A DNA stretch of 64,000 nucleotides from Myxococcales bacterium (GTDB lineage Bacteria; Myxococcota_A; Polyangia; Haliangiales; Haliangiaceae). The notes below the pieces were generated by a model, which searched no databases, was not told the DNA's origin, and worked only from the letters and a program-made list of their open reading frames with translations. Positions 15,205 to 23,964 of the stretch are shown here, piece by piece. The first letter of the stretch is position 1; each line of letters begins with the position of its first letter. Position numbers and translations under genes: made by a program. The stretch covers positions 1 through 64,000 of the forward strand of contig JADJJK010000004.1 in NCBI GenBank assembly GCA_016706545.1. Reading direction: 5' to 3'.

Positions 15205-16413
15205 ATGCCCCATCCGCCGACAGGCGTGAAGGGGCCACAGGCCTGGCGCGGCCGCGTGCTGTCCGTCGCGCACGGGCATGCGCTCGTGCGCTGCGCGGAG
15301 CGCGACCTCTCGGTGCCCGCGGATCCGTCGTGGCGCCCCGGCGACCTGGTCGCCTGCGAGGACGGCCACGCGGTGGTCGTCCGCCGGTTTCCCGGCGGCG
15401 ACTACCCGACGCCATCCCACGAGGTGGCGCGGGTGCCGCGCGCCCGGCTGCGCAACCTGGCCGCGCGGTCCCAGGCCGCGACCGCGCTGCGCCACTACTT
15501 CGCGGGCCAGGCGTTTCTCGAGGTGGAGACGCCAAGCTGGGTGCGGTCCCCGGGGCTCGAGGTCGCGCTCGACCCGGTGCCCGCCGACGGGGGCTGGCTC
15601 ATCACGTCGCCGGAGTTCCAGATGAAGCGCCTCCTGGCGGCTGGCTTCGAGCGCATCTTCCAGGTCTGCCGCTGCTTTCGCAACGAGGAGCTGGGCCCGC
15701 ATCACCAGCGCGAGTTCACCATGGTGGAGTGGTACCGCGGGTGGCAGGGGCTCGACGCCATCGCCGAGGACGTCGAGCTCCTGGTGGCGCAGGTGTGCGT
15801 GGCGGTCCACGGCGCGGCCGTGGCGCGCGCGCGCGGGCGGACCTTCGACGTGACGCCGCCCTGGCCGCGCCTGTCGGTGGCGGAGGTCATGCGCCGCTTC
15901 GCCGGGCTGGAGGTGGTGGGCGATGAGCCGGCCGAGGAGCTGGCCCAGCGCGTCCGCGCCGCCGGGATCTCGCTGCCCGCGGGCCGCCTGGCCTGGGACG
16001 AGATCTTCTACACCGCGTTCGTGGAGCGAGTGGATCCGGCGCTGGCTGCCTTGGATCACCCCCTCCTCGTCACCGATTGGCCGCTGCCGCTGGCGGCGCT
16101 GGCGAGGCAGCGGCAGGACGGCGCGCCGGTGGTGGAGCGCTTCGAGGCGTACGTGGGCGGGATCGAGCTGGCCAACGCCTTTGGCGAGCTCACCGACGCG
16201 GCGCTTCAGGCCGAGCGCTTCGCCGGAGATGTCGCGGAGCGCGCGGCTCGCGGCAAGGCGGCCTTTGGCCCGGATCCGCGCCTCCTGGCCGCGTTGCAGG
16301 AGGGGCTGCCGCCCTGCGCCGGCGTCGCCCTGGGCTTTGACCGCTTGATGATGCTCGCCACCGGGGCAGGAGACATCCGAGAGGTCATCGCGTTTGCCGG
16401 CGACGAGCTGTAG
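15205..16413 (+). CDS. epmA: EF-P lysyl ligase (GenX/PoxA-like) with N-terminal extension
   Basis: 402 residues. From about residue 75 on it is a class II LysRS catalytic core without the LysRS anticodon-binding domain: FLEVETPSWVRSPG, ITSPEFQMKRLLAAG, FRNEELGPHHQREFTMVEWY and GVALGFDRLMML (motif 3). EpmA attaches beta-lysine to EF-P, or alpha-lysine if no EpmB is present. E. coli EpmA is about 325 residues; this one has about 70 extra N-terminal residues (WRGRVLSVAHGHALVRC, then WRPGDLVACEDGHAVVV). They look like a small all-beta, OB-like domain. It follows efp by 58 bp in the same direction. Confidence 0.9.
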   Translation: MPHPPTGVKGPQAWRGRVLSVAHGHALVRCAERDLSVPADPSWRPGDLVACEDGHAVVVRRFPGGDYPTPSHEVARVPRARLRNLAARSQAATALRHYFAGQAFLEVETPSWVRSPGLEVALDPVPADGGWLITSPEFQMKRLLAAGFERIFQVCRCFRNEELGPHHQREFTMVEWYRGWQGLDAIAEDVELLVAQVCVAVHGAAVARARGRTFDVTPPWPRLSVAEVMRRFAGLEVVGDEPAEELAQRVRAAGISLPAGRLAWDEIFYTAFVERVDPALAALDHPLLVTDWPLPLAALARQRQDGAPVVERFEAYVGGIELANAFGELTDAALQAERFAGDVAERAARGKAAFGPDPRLLAALQEGLPPCAGVALGFDRLMMLATGAGDIREVIAFAGDEL

Positions 16414-16555
16414 AGTGGCCAGGAAGGTGGTACCGGATGAACTGTAGGCTGGTGAAGGTCGGATGGTCAGCTCGCCCACTCACGCGGTGCGGCAGACGTT
16501 ACTCGAGCTACGAATTATGCAATCCGCGTAGGCTTTTGGTACCCTCGCGCCCGAC

Positions 16556-19500
16556 ATGGAGTTAGGCCTAGCTGCCCCGAAGTACGGGGACGGGCGCTTT
16601 GAGGTGACTGGCACCCTCGGAGCGGGAGGGGCAGGCGTCGTCTATCGTGCCTATGATCATCAGCTTCGCCGGACGGTGGCGCTCAAGGTGCTGCGTCATG
16701 CCGTCGGCCGCGATCTGTATCGGTTCAAGCGAGAGTTTCGCTCGCTCGCGGATATCGTGCATCCCAACCTGGTCGCGCTGCACGAGCTGTACGCGAGCTC
16801 GGACGAGTGGTTCTTCGCGATGGAGATGGTGGAGGGAGTGTCCTTCATCGACTGGGTCCGGCCGTCGAAGGAGCCGCTGCACGGGCCGCGCACCCGGCAA
16901 GACATCATCTCCGCCCCGCTCGATGAAGACCGCCTGCGCAAGGCGCTGCCACAGCTCATCGACGCGCTGGTCGCGCTGCATCGCGTCGGCAAGCTGCATC
17001 GCGATCTCAAGCCGTCGAACGTGCTGGTCACGCCAGAGGGCCGCGTGGTGTTGCTCGACTTCGGCCTGGTCGCCGGCGTGGCGGAGGACAACCACGACGG
17101 GCTCGCGGTGGGGACGCCCGTGTACATGTCGCCGGAGCAAGCGGCCGATCAGCCGCTCGACACCGCCAGCGACTGGTACGCGCTGGGCGCCATGTTGTAT
17201 GAGGCGCTGACCGGCCGCCGGCCCTTCGAGGGCGCGAGCGAGCAGGTGATGCGGCGCAAGCAGACGGAGCGGCCGACCCCGCCGGAGGCGCTGATGGCCG
17301 GCGTGGCGCAGGATCTGGCACTCATGGCCAAGAGCTTGCTCGAGCCGGTGCCCGCGCTGCGCCCCGATGGCCTGGCCCTGCTGGCGCAGCTCGGCTCCGC
17401 GCCGTCGGCCGCCACGCGCGAGATCGGCCGCCACCGTTCGCGGGCGACCTTCGTCGGTCGCGCGCGTGAGCTCGACGCGCTGCGCGGCGCGTTCCGCGAC
17501 AGCCGGCGACGCGGCGTGTCGCTGTTCCTGCACGGGCCCTCGGGCATCGGCAAGAGCACGCTCATCGATCACTTCGTCAAGGATCTGGGCGAGGACGCCT
17601 TCATCCTGTCGGGGCGGTGCTTCGAGCGCGAGTCGGTCCCGTTCAAGATGCTCGACGGCGTGGTGGACGCGCTGACCAACGCGCTCTTGGCCATCGACGC
17701 CGAGCAGCTCGCCGCCATCATCTCGGTGGACGCGCCCTCGCTGGTCCGCCTGTTCCCGGTGCTGCGCCGGGTGCCGCCGCTGGCCGAGGTCAGCGGCGCC
17801 AGCACGCCCGCCAACCCGCAGGAGCTGCGCACGCGCGGCTTCGCGGCGCTGCGCCACATGCTGGCCAAGCTGTCGCGCGTCCGCCAGGTGGTCATCGTCG
17901 TCGATGACGTCCACTGGGGTGACGGCGACAGCAGCGTCTTCATCTCCGAGCTGGTGTCGCGCCCCGAGCCCGGCATCTTGCTGCTCATCTGTCACCGCCC
18001 CGAGGACTACCTGGGCATCGTCGCGGCGATCCGTCGGGCCGCCGCCCCAGGCGTCGAGCTGCGCGACGTGCCGCTCCTGCCGCTCGATGAGCAGGAGTCG
18101 CGCGCGCTGGTGCGCGAGCTGGCGCCCGATGATTGGTTCGCCGACAACCTGCTGCCGGCGGCCGGCGGCAACCCGCTCCTGCTCACCGAGCTTCTGCGCT
18201 CGGCGGACAGCGCCCCCTCCTCGGTGGAGGCGCTGGTGGCGGCGCGGGCGGCGCGGGTCTCGGCAGACGCGCAGGCGCTGCTCATCGTGGTGTCGGTGGC
18301 GGGGCGGCCGATCAGCATCGAGATCGCCACCCACGCGGCGGCGGTGCTCGGCGGCCTCGACGAGGCCAACGAGCTGTACGCGGAGCGGCTGATCAGCTTG
18401 CGGCGGGTGGATGGTCAGCTCGTGCTCGAGCCCAGCCACGACTACGTTCGCGCCAGCGTCGTGCTGTCGCTGTCGCCGGTGGCCAAGGCCGGATGGCACG
18501 AGGCGCTGGCGCTGTCGTACGAGGCGTACGAGGCCGCGGACTCGCAGGCGGTGGTGGAGCACTGGCTCGCCGCGGGGCATCCAGCGCGGGCCGCGCAGCA
18601 CGCGGTGTCCGCCGCGGTCGCCGCGGAGACCGCCATGGCGTTCTTGCGCGCGGTCGAGATGTACCAGGTGGCGATCGAGTATGGGCAGTGGTCCGGACTC
18701 GAGCTGCGAGATCTGGTCGCGCGCCGCGCGCACGCGCTCATGAACGCCGGCCAGCTCGACGAGGCCATCGACGGCTACGGCCGCGCTGCCCGCGTCGTGC
18801 TCGACGAGCAGTCCATCGATCTCGAGCGCCGGCGCGTGGAGCAGCTCTTGCGCCGAGGTCGCCTGGTGGAGGCGCTGCCGGCGGCGGAGGCCGTCCTGGC
18901 CGGAGTCGGGCTCAAGATGTCGCTCACCCGCGTGCAGCGCAGCCGGCTGTTGCCGCAGTGGGGCGGTGGCAACAAGGCGCGCCGGCTCGACTTCGTGCAG
19001 CGCGACGCCTCCATGATCCCGGTCCTCGATCTCCGCCGCATCGACGTCCTGTACTCGATCTCGAGCGGCCTGGCCTTCACCGATCCCTCGCTTGGCCGGG
19101 CGGTGCAGCAGGAGTTGATGCGCCACGCGCTCGCCGCTGGCGAGCCGGTGCGCGTGATCCTGGCGCTGATCTTGGAAGCGGGATACCAGGCCACCACCGG
19201 CACCCGCGCCTGGCCGGCGGTGGAGCAGCTCGCCGAGCGGATAAAGCAAGTGGCCACGGCGATCGCCGAGCCGCACCTCCTTGGCATCGCGGACTGTGGC
19301 CTTGGGGTGGCGGCGTTTCTCGCCGGGCGCTGGTCGCAAGCGCGGATGTTTCTGGAGGCGGGCATTGGCACGCTGCGCAGCTACGGCAACGACGTCCGCT
19401 GGGAGCTCGACATCGCCGAGCTCTACCTCCTGTCGTCGCTCCTGTATCTGGGGCAGTGGCGCGAGATGGCGCGGCTGCAGACGCTGTTCGTGCGCGACGC

Positions 19501-20161
19501 TGGCGGCCGAGGCGACCGGGCGTCCATGGGCTGGTTGCGCTCGGGGCGGATCGCCAACGCGCTGGTGTTCCAGGACAAGGCGGCCCAGGCGCGCGAAGAG
19601 CTCGAGGTCGCCGAGTCCGACACCCCGCGCGACGCCTTCGTGCTGGCGCAGGTCCACAACCTGATCGCGCGCTGTTCGCTGGAGCTGCAGCAAGGGCACG
19701 CCGACACGGCGGCGAACCTGCTCGACTCCTCCAAGGCCGTGCTGGCGCGCGCTGGCGCGACCCAGGTCGAGGTGCTGCGCGCCGAGCTGGACATCTTGCG
19801 CGCCCGCGCCGAGCTGGCGCGGCCCGACCGCGACGAGCGCGCCGCGCGCGGCTTCTGCGATCGCCTGATCAAGGACACCTCGCCGATGGCGGTGGCCGCT
19901 GGGCACGCGCTGCGCGGCGTCCTGCACGCCAGCCACGACGGCGCTTCGGCGGCCGAGCTGGAGCTGGCCGAGCGCATGTTCGCCGAGCAGGCGATGGAGG
20001 GCTGGGTCCACCTGTGCCGGCTGCGCCGCGCCCAGCTCCAGTCTGGCCCGCTGGGCCTGGCCCGCGTCGAGGCCGCCCGCGACGCGCTGCGCGATCTGGG
20101 CGCCTTCTCGCCGGACGCGATCGCCGACTGGATGCTGCCGATGCCGCGCGCGCGGCGCTAG
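16556..20161 (+). CDS. Ser/Thr protein kinase with AAA ATPase and TPR regions
   Basis: 1201 residues in one chain. Residues 20-290 are a Hanks-type kinase: glycine loop GTLGAGGAGVVYRAYD, VALKVLR (Lys), HRDLKPSNVL (catalytic loop), DFGLVAG and APE-like SPEQAAD. A P-loop ATPase follows at about 300-560, with GRARELDALRGAF, Walker A HGPSGIGKSTL and Walker B VIVVDDVHWGD. The rest is a long helical TPR-like region. This architecture (kinase, AAA, TPR) is common in myxobacteria and resembles STAND signal-transduction ATPases. No membrane segment is seen, so it is cytoplasmic. Confidence 0.93.
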   Translation: MELGLAAPKYGDGRFEVTGTLGAGGAGVVYRAYDHQLRRTVALKVLRHAVGRDLYRFKREFRSLADIVHPNLVALHELYASSDEWFFAMEMVEGVSFIDWVRPSKEPLHGPRTRQDIISAPLDEDRLRKALPQLIDALVALHRVGKLHRDLKPSNVLVTPEGRVVLLDFGLVAGVAEDNHDGLAVGTPVYMSPEQAADQPLDTASDWYALGAMLYEALTGRRPFEGASEQVMRRKQTERPTPPEALMAGVAQDLALMAKSLLEPVPALRPDGLALLAQLGSAPSAATREIGRHRSRATFVGRARELDALRGAFRDSRRRGVSLFLHGPSGIGKSTLIDHFVKDLGEDAFILSGRCFERESVPFKMLDGVVDALTNALLAIDAEQLAAIISVDAPSLVRLFPVLRRVPPLAEVSGASTPANPQELRTRGFAALRHMLAKLSRVRQVVIVVDDVHWGDGDSSVFISELVSRPEPGILLLICHRPEDYLGIVAAIRRAAAPGVELRDVPLLPLDEQESRALVRELAPDDWFADNLLPAAGGNPLLLTELLRSADSAPSSVEALVAARAARVSADAQALLIVVSVAGRPISIEIATHAAAVLGGLDEANELYAERLISLRRVDGQLVLEPSHDYVRASVVLSLSPVAKAGWHEALALSYEAYEAADSQAVVEHWLAAGHPARAAQHAVSAAVAAETAMAFLRAVEMYQVAIEYGQWSGLELRDLVARRAHALMNAGQLDEAIDGYGRAARVVLDEQSIDLERRRVEQLLRRGRLVEALPAAEAVLAGVGLKMSLTRVQRSRLLPQWGGGNKARRLDFVQRDASMIPVLDLRRIDVLYSISSGLAFTDPSLGRAVQQELMRHALAAGEPVRVILALILEAGYQATTGTRAWPAVEQLAERIKQVATAIAEPHLLGIADCGLGVAAFLAGRWSQARMFLEAGIGTLRSYGNDVRWELDIAELYLLSSLLYLGQWREMARLQTLFVRDAGGRGDRASMGWLRSGRIANALVFQDKAAQAREELEVAESDTPRDAFVLAQVHNLIARCSLELQQGHADTAANLLDSSKAVLARAGATQVEVLRAELDILRARAELARPDRDERAARGFCDRLIKDTSPMAVAAGHALRGVLHASHDGASAAELELAERMFAEQAMEGWVHLCRLRRAQLQSGPLGLARVEAARDALRDLGAFSPDAIADWMLPMPRARR

Positions 20162-20169
20162 CGGAAGCG

Positions 20170-21006
20170 TCAGCCGAGCGCGAGCTCTGGGGCGAGCTCG
20201 CCGGGCGCGGCCAGAAGCCGGGTCTGCTCGCGCGCGTATCGCTGCACGAGCTCCGTGCCGGCCATGCCAGGCAACGCGCCGATGCGCTTGTCGAGCCCGG
20301 CGGTGACCTCCAGCAGGCGTGGCCCCGCGAAGAGCTGGCCGATGAGCGTCGCCATCTCGAGCTCGGTCTTGACGCCGGAGCCCACCAGCGAGAAGCAGTG
20401 CTCCACCACGTAGCGCACCACGCGCTGCGTGAAGCGGCTCTCGGCGAGCCGTAGCTTCGCCTGGCCATAGTAGTACGCGAAGTGGCGGCGCTCCTGCTTG
20501 GCGATGCGCTGGCACAGCTCGGCGAGCACCGGGTTCGCGGTGTTGCGCGCCAGCTCTTCGTAGCCCCGGGTGGTGAGCCCTTCCTGCAGCGCGCCCCAGG
20601 TCATCCACAGCGCCACGAAGGTGCGGGGCATGAGCCGCGCGATGCCGCGCTGGACCCAGTCTTCGATGGTCGCCTTGAACCGAGCTTGCGAGCGCACCTG
20701 GCCTGTGCGCTCGCAGGCCGCGGTCTGCGGTGTGCCGCAGACGTCGAGCAAGCGGGACAGCGCGTGGCCGTGGAAGTACTCCTCGTAGTTCCACAGGGTC
20801 AAGAACGTGAGCAGCTCCGGGTCTCTCGCTGCTTCGAGCTTGGCGACTTCCAGGAAGTAGTGAACCGTCTGGCCCTCCACATCGGCGAAGTAGCGGAGCG
20901 CGCAGCGCTCCGACTGGGACAGCCCGATCTTGGCGGCCAGGTCCCAATCCAGATCATCGGTAGCGAGCTTCTGCGAAGCGGACAGGTGTTGGTCAAGGTT
21001 GCTCAC
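20170..21006 (-). CDS. ferritin-like di-iron protein
   Basis: 278 residues, mostly helical, with two ExxH motifs spaced as in ferritin-like or acyl-ACP-desaturase-like di-iron carboxylate proteins. The first is LWNYEEYFHGHAL and the second IAKQERRHFAYYY. An additional acidic helix (FLEVAKLEA) comes before them and QEGLTTRGYEEL between. This would hold two irons for an oxygenase, desaturase or oxidase reaction. Substrate is unknown. It converges on the kinase gene (8 bp between stops) and is separated from the next minus-strand gene by 135 bp. Confidence 0.8.
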   Translation of the reverse strand: MSNLDQHLSASQKLATDDLDWDLAAKIGLSQSERCALRYFADVEGQTVHYFLEVAKLEAARDPELLTFLTLWNYEEYFHGHALSRLLDVCGTPQTAACERTGQVRSQARFKATIEDWVQRGIARLMPRTFVALWMTWGALQEGLTTRGYEELARNTANPVLAELCQRIAKQERRHFAYYYGQAKLRLAESRFTQRVVRYVVEHCFSLVGSGVKTELEMATLIGQLFAGPRLLEVTAGLDKRIGALPGMAGTELVQRYAREQTRLLAAPGELAPELALG

Positions 21007-21141
21007 GTGGGGCTCCGTGGGAGAGCAGGTGCGTCCATCGCACCGCAGAAGTCCTACGAGCCACCGCGGAGAAAGGATCGACGGCAGGAGTTTTGACGCG
21101 CGCTGACTCGCGCAGGCCCGCGCTACTGGCGCTGACGCGCG

Positions 21142-22542
21142 CTACTGGCGCTCGAGCGAGACCACGGTCTCGACCTGGCCGGTGCCAGGCATCAGATCGA
21201 AGGGCAGGGCGCGGTCCACGCGATACCCGCCCTGGCACAGCGCCGAGAGGTCCTGCGCCAGGGTCTCTGGCCCGCAGCTCACATAGAGGAGTCTTCGCGG
21301 CGCCAGGTCCAGCACCGCTCGCTGGCCGCTGCGCGAGAGCCCGCGCCGCGGTGGGTTCACCACCACCACGTCCGCGTGGTGCCCCGGCAGGCGCAGCTCT
21401 TGCGCGTCGGCGTGATGGACCGTGATCGGCAGGCCCGCGGCGCGCGACACCTCCGCGAGCGCCGCGGCGGCCTCGCCGTTGAGCTCGACCGCGTCCACCT
21501 GCGCGCCGGCTCCTGCGAGCGCCATCGCGATGCCGCCCACGCCGCTGTAGAGATCGACCGCGCGGGTGCCGGGCCTGGCCGCGGCCAGCTCGGCGACCGC
21601 GGCGTACATGGCCTCGGCCTGCTCGCGGTTGACCTGCAAGAACTCGCCGACCCCCACGCGGACCTCCTGGCCGGCCACTCGCTCGACGAGCTTGTCGTCT
21701 CCGCTGAGGGTCACGACCTGCGCGCCCGCCGGCGCGATCGAGCCGTCGCGCCGTGCGTTGACCAGCGCCAGCACGCTGCGCACCGCCGGGTGGCGGGCCA
21801 GCGCCGAGGCCAGCGGCTCCAGCTTGGCCACGTCTTGGCGCGCCGGCACCACCGCGCCCACCAGCACGTCGCCGTCGTGGTTGGCGCGCACCACCAGGTA
21901 GCGCAAGAGCCCCGCGCCGGTGCGCTCCACGTAGGGCGCGAGGCCTGCGGCCCCCGCGGCGCCGGCGGCCCACGTCGCGACCTCATCGATGACGGGCTCC
22001 ACGACCTGGCAGCCCAAGGTCTCCACCACCACGTGGCTGCGCGGCTGATACGCCCCCAGCACGAAGCGAGGGCTCGCGCCGCCGCTCTTGGCGGTGTCGC
22101 GCAGCCCCGCGACATACTTGCCCTTGTTGCGGTAGCCCCAGCGCCTAGGCGAGGGCACCACCGGCGCGAGGTCGATATTGGCGAGCTGCGCGGCGGCGCT
22201 GCCCGCCGGGGCTGCCTGCGCGGCCGCCGCGAAGGCGTCGAGCACGCGCAGGCGCTTGGTGTCGAGCTGCGCCGGGTAGTCCAGGTGCTGCCAGGTGCAG
22301 CCGCCGCAGCGGCCAAAGGCCGGGCAGGACGGGGTCACGCGGTGGGGCGAGGGCAGGCCCACGCGCCGCAGGACCGAGCCCCAGGCCACGGCTCGATGCG
22401 GACTTTGGTGGTCCAAGGTGGCCACCGCGCGCTCTCCGGGCAACAGATCCGCGATGTGATACTCGCGGCCATCGACGACGCCGACCCCGGCGCCCTGCGG
22501 ATCCAGGCTAAAGGCGGTGACCTCGACTTTGCCGGAGTCCAT
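21142..22542 (-). CDS. TrmA/RlmD-family RNA m5U methyltransferase
   Basis: 466 residues with an N-terminal TRAM-like beta domain and the Fe-S cysteine motif C73-x5-C79-x2-C82 in CPAFGRCGGC. The C-terminal half is a SAM methyltransferase: VDLYSGVGGIAMALA (SAM loop), VVNPPRRGLS (NPPR motif), and LLYVSCGPETLAQDL (catalytic Cys). The C-terminus has PGTGQVETVVSL, as in RlmD/RlmCD. It methylates uridine in 23S rRNA (or tRNA); which position cannot be told from the sequence alone. It is divergent from mnmA, another RNA-modification gene. Confidence 0.92.
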   Translation of the reverse strand: MDSGKVEVTAFSLDPQGAGVGVVDGREYHIADLLPGERAVATLDHQSPHRAVAWGSVLRRVGLPSPHRVTPSCPAFGRCGGCTWQHLDYPAQLDTKRLRVLDAFAAAAQAAPAGSAAAQLANIDLAPVVPSPRRWGYRNKGKYVAGLRDTAKSGGASPRFVLGAYQPRSHVVVETLGCQVVEPVIDEVATWAAGAAGAAGLAPYVERTGAGLLRYLVVRANHDGDVLVGAVVPARQDVAKLEPLASALARHPAVRSVLALVNARRDGSIAPAGAQVVTLSGDDKLVERVAGQEVRVGVGEFLQVNREQAEAMYAAVAELAAARPGTRAVDLYSGVGGIAMALAGAGAQVDAVELNGEAAAALAEVSRAAGLPITVHHADAQELRLPGHHADVVVVNPPRRGLSRSGQRAVLDLAPRRLLYVSCGPETLAQDLSALCQGGYRVDRALPFDLMPGTGQVETVVSLERQ

Positions 22543-22732
22543 GCTCTCGCAGTGCTACCACGTTCGGGCCGCTGGCGGGATTCCCGGCCCGGACGGCGAG
22601 GACGGCGCGCCGGCCCGGTCGGCGCCGATTGCGCCCCGATCGCGCCCCGCGGCCCCCGCGCCGCGCGCCCGGCCGCGCCCGGGCGGCTTGCGCCGTTGCG
22701 TCCAGGCCGCGATTGCGGCATTGCTACAGCCC

Positions 22733-23875
22733 GTGTCGTCTCCTTCGCCTGCTGCCCTCACCGTGGTCGCCTTGTCCGGCGGCGTCGATAGCGCCACCGC
22801 CGCTGGCCTGCTGGTGGAGGCCGGCCATCGAGTGGTGGGCATGACCATGCGCCTCTACGACGCTGGCGGCACCGCGGCGTCCGCCGGCGGACGGTGCTGC
22901 GGCCCACGCGATATCGAGGACGCCCGCGCCGTGTGCTCGCACCTGGGCATCCCGTTCTACGTCATCGATCTCGAGAGCGAGTTTCACGAGCGTGTGGTGG
23001 AGGACTTCGTCTCGGCATACCTGGCCGGGGAGACCCCAAACCCCTGCGTGCGCTGCAACCAGCACGTCAAGTTCACGCCGCTCTTGTCCCGCGCCCGCGC
23101 GGTGGGGGCGGAGGTCTTGGCCACGGGCCACTACGCGCGCCTGGCGCCTGGCCCCGACGGCGAGGTCGCGCTGTGGCGCGGCGTGGACGCCAGCAAGGAC
23201 CAGTCGTACTTTCTCTTCTCCATGCCAGGGGCTGAGCTTGGCTCGGTGCGATTCCCGCTGGGGGCGATGACCAAGGAGGAGGTCCGCGGTCACGCCGCTC
23301 GCCTCGGCCTGCCCAACGCCGCCAAGGAGGAGTCGCAAGAGATCTGCTTTGTGCCAGACGGCGACTATGCCGGCTTCGTCGCCGCCAGCGCGCTGGCCCG
23401 CCGACGTGCGGTGCCTGGACCCGGCGCCATCGTCGACGCGCGCAGCGGCGCCCTGGTTGGTCGGCACGAAGGCGCCCACCACTTCACGGTGGGCCAGCAC
23501 CGCGGCCTTGGCAACCTCACGACCAAGGAGCGGCTCTTCGTCGTGGCAATCGATCCGGAGCGCGACGAGGTGAAGGTCGGGCCCAGGGCGATGGCCGAGC
23601 AACACGAGTTCGTGGTGCGCGAGCTGCGCTGGCTGGCGGGCGGCGGCGTGGTCCCAGCGGCCGGCGCCGAGCTGTCGGCGCTGGTTCAGGTCCGGCACCG
23701 GCAGGCGCCGATCGCTGCGCAGGTGCGGATCTTGCCAGCCGGAGCTGGCGCCGCGGTGACGCTGGCGGAGCCCACGGTGGCGGCGCCAGGGCAGTCGGCC
23801 GTGTTCTACGACGCAGATCGCGTGCTTGGGGGAGGGTGGATCGCGCCGCCCACCCCACATCCGCTCCCTGCGTGA
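22733..23875 (+). CDS. mnmA: tRNA 2-thiouridylase
   Basis: It installs the 2-thio group on U34 of Lys, Glu and Gln tRNAs, with sulfur delivered as a persulfide (by the TusA or IscS route in E. coli). About 380 residues from the GTG at 22733. That start lies nine residues before the PP-loop region VVALSGGVDSA; the open frame further upstream is Arg/Pro-rich and antisense to the divergent methyltransferase gene. The two catalytic cysteines are seen in NPCVRCNQHVKF and EESQEICFVPDGDY, together with the tRNA-binding HHFTVGQHRGLG. A cis-neighbour for the sulfur supply is not present, but a TusA homologue is encoded 12 kb away. Confidence 0.94.
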   Translation: MSSPSPAALTVVALSGGVDSATAAGLLVEAGHRVVGMTMRLYDAGGTAASAGGRCCGPRDIEDARAVCSHLGIPFYVIDLESEFHERVVEDFVSAYLAGETPNPCVRCNQHVKFTPLLSRARAVGAEVLATGHYARLAPGPDGEVALWRGVDASKDQSYFLFSMPGAELGSVRFPLGAMTKEEVRGHAARLGLPNAAKEESQEICFVPDGDYAGFVAASALARRRAVPGPGAIVDARSGALVGRHEGAHHFTVGQHRGLGNLTTKERLFVVAIDPERDEVKVGPRAMAEQHEFVVRELRWLAGGGVVPAAGAELSALVQVRHRQAPIAAQVRILPAGAGAAVTLAEPTVAAPGQSAVFYDADRVLGGGWIAPPTPHPLPA

Positions 23876-23964
23876 CTTGCACCGCCGCTCGCCGGGTCCC
23901 GCGCTGACGCGATTTCCTCGGCGCAGAGGTGGCGTGATGGCCCCATGCAAGGGAAGCTCTAGGC

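Noticed and set aside
16568..20947. 1459-residue open frame on the minus strand across the whole kinase gene
   Set aside because: Its translation is Arg/His/Gln/Asp-rich without any domain, and it is a mirror of the high-GC third-position bias of the true plus-strand gene, which has clear kinase and ATPase motifs.
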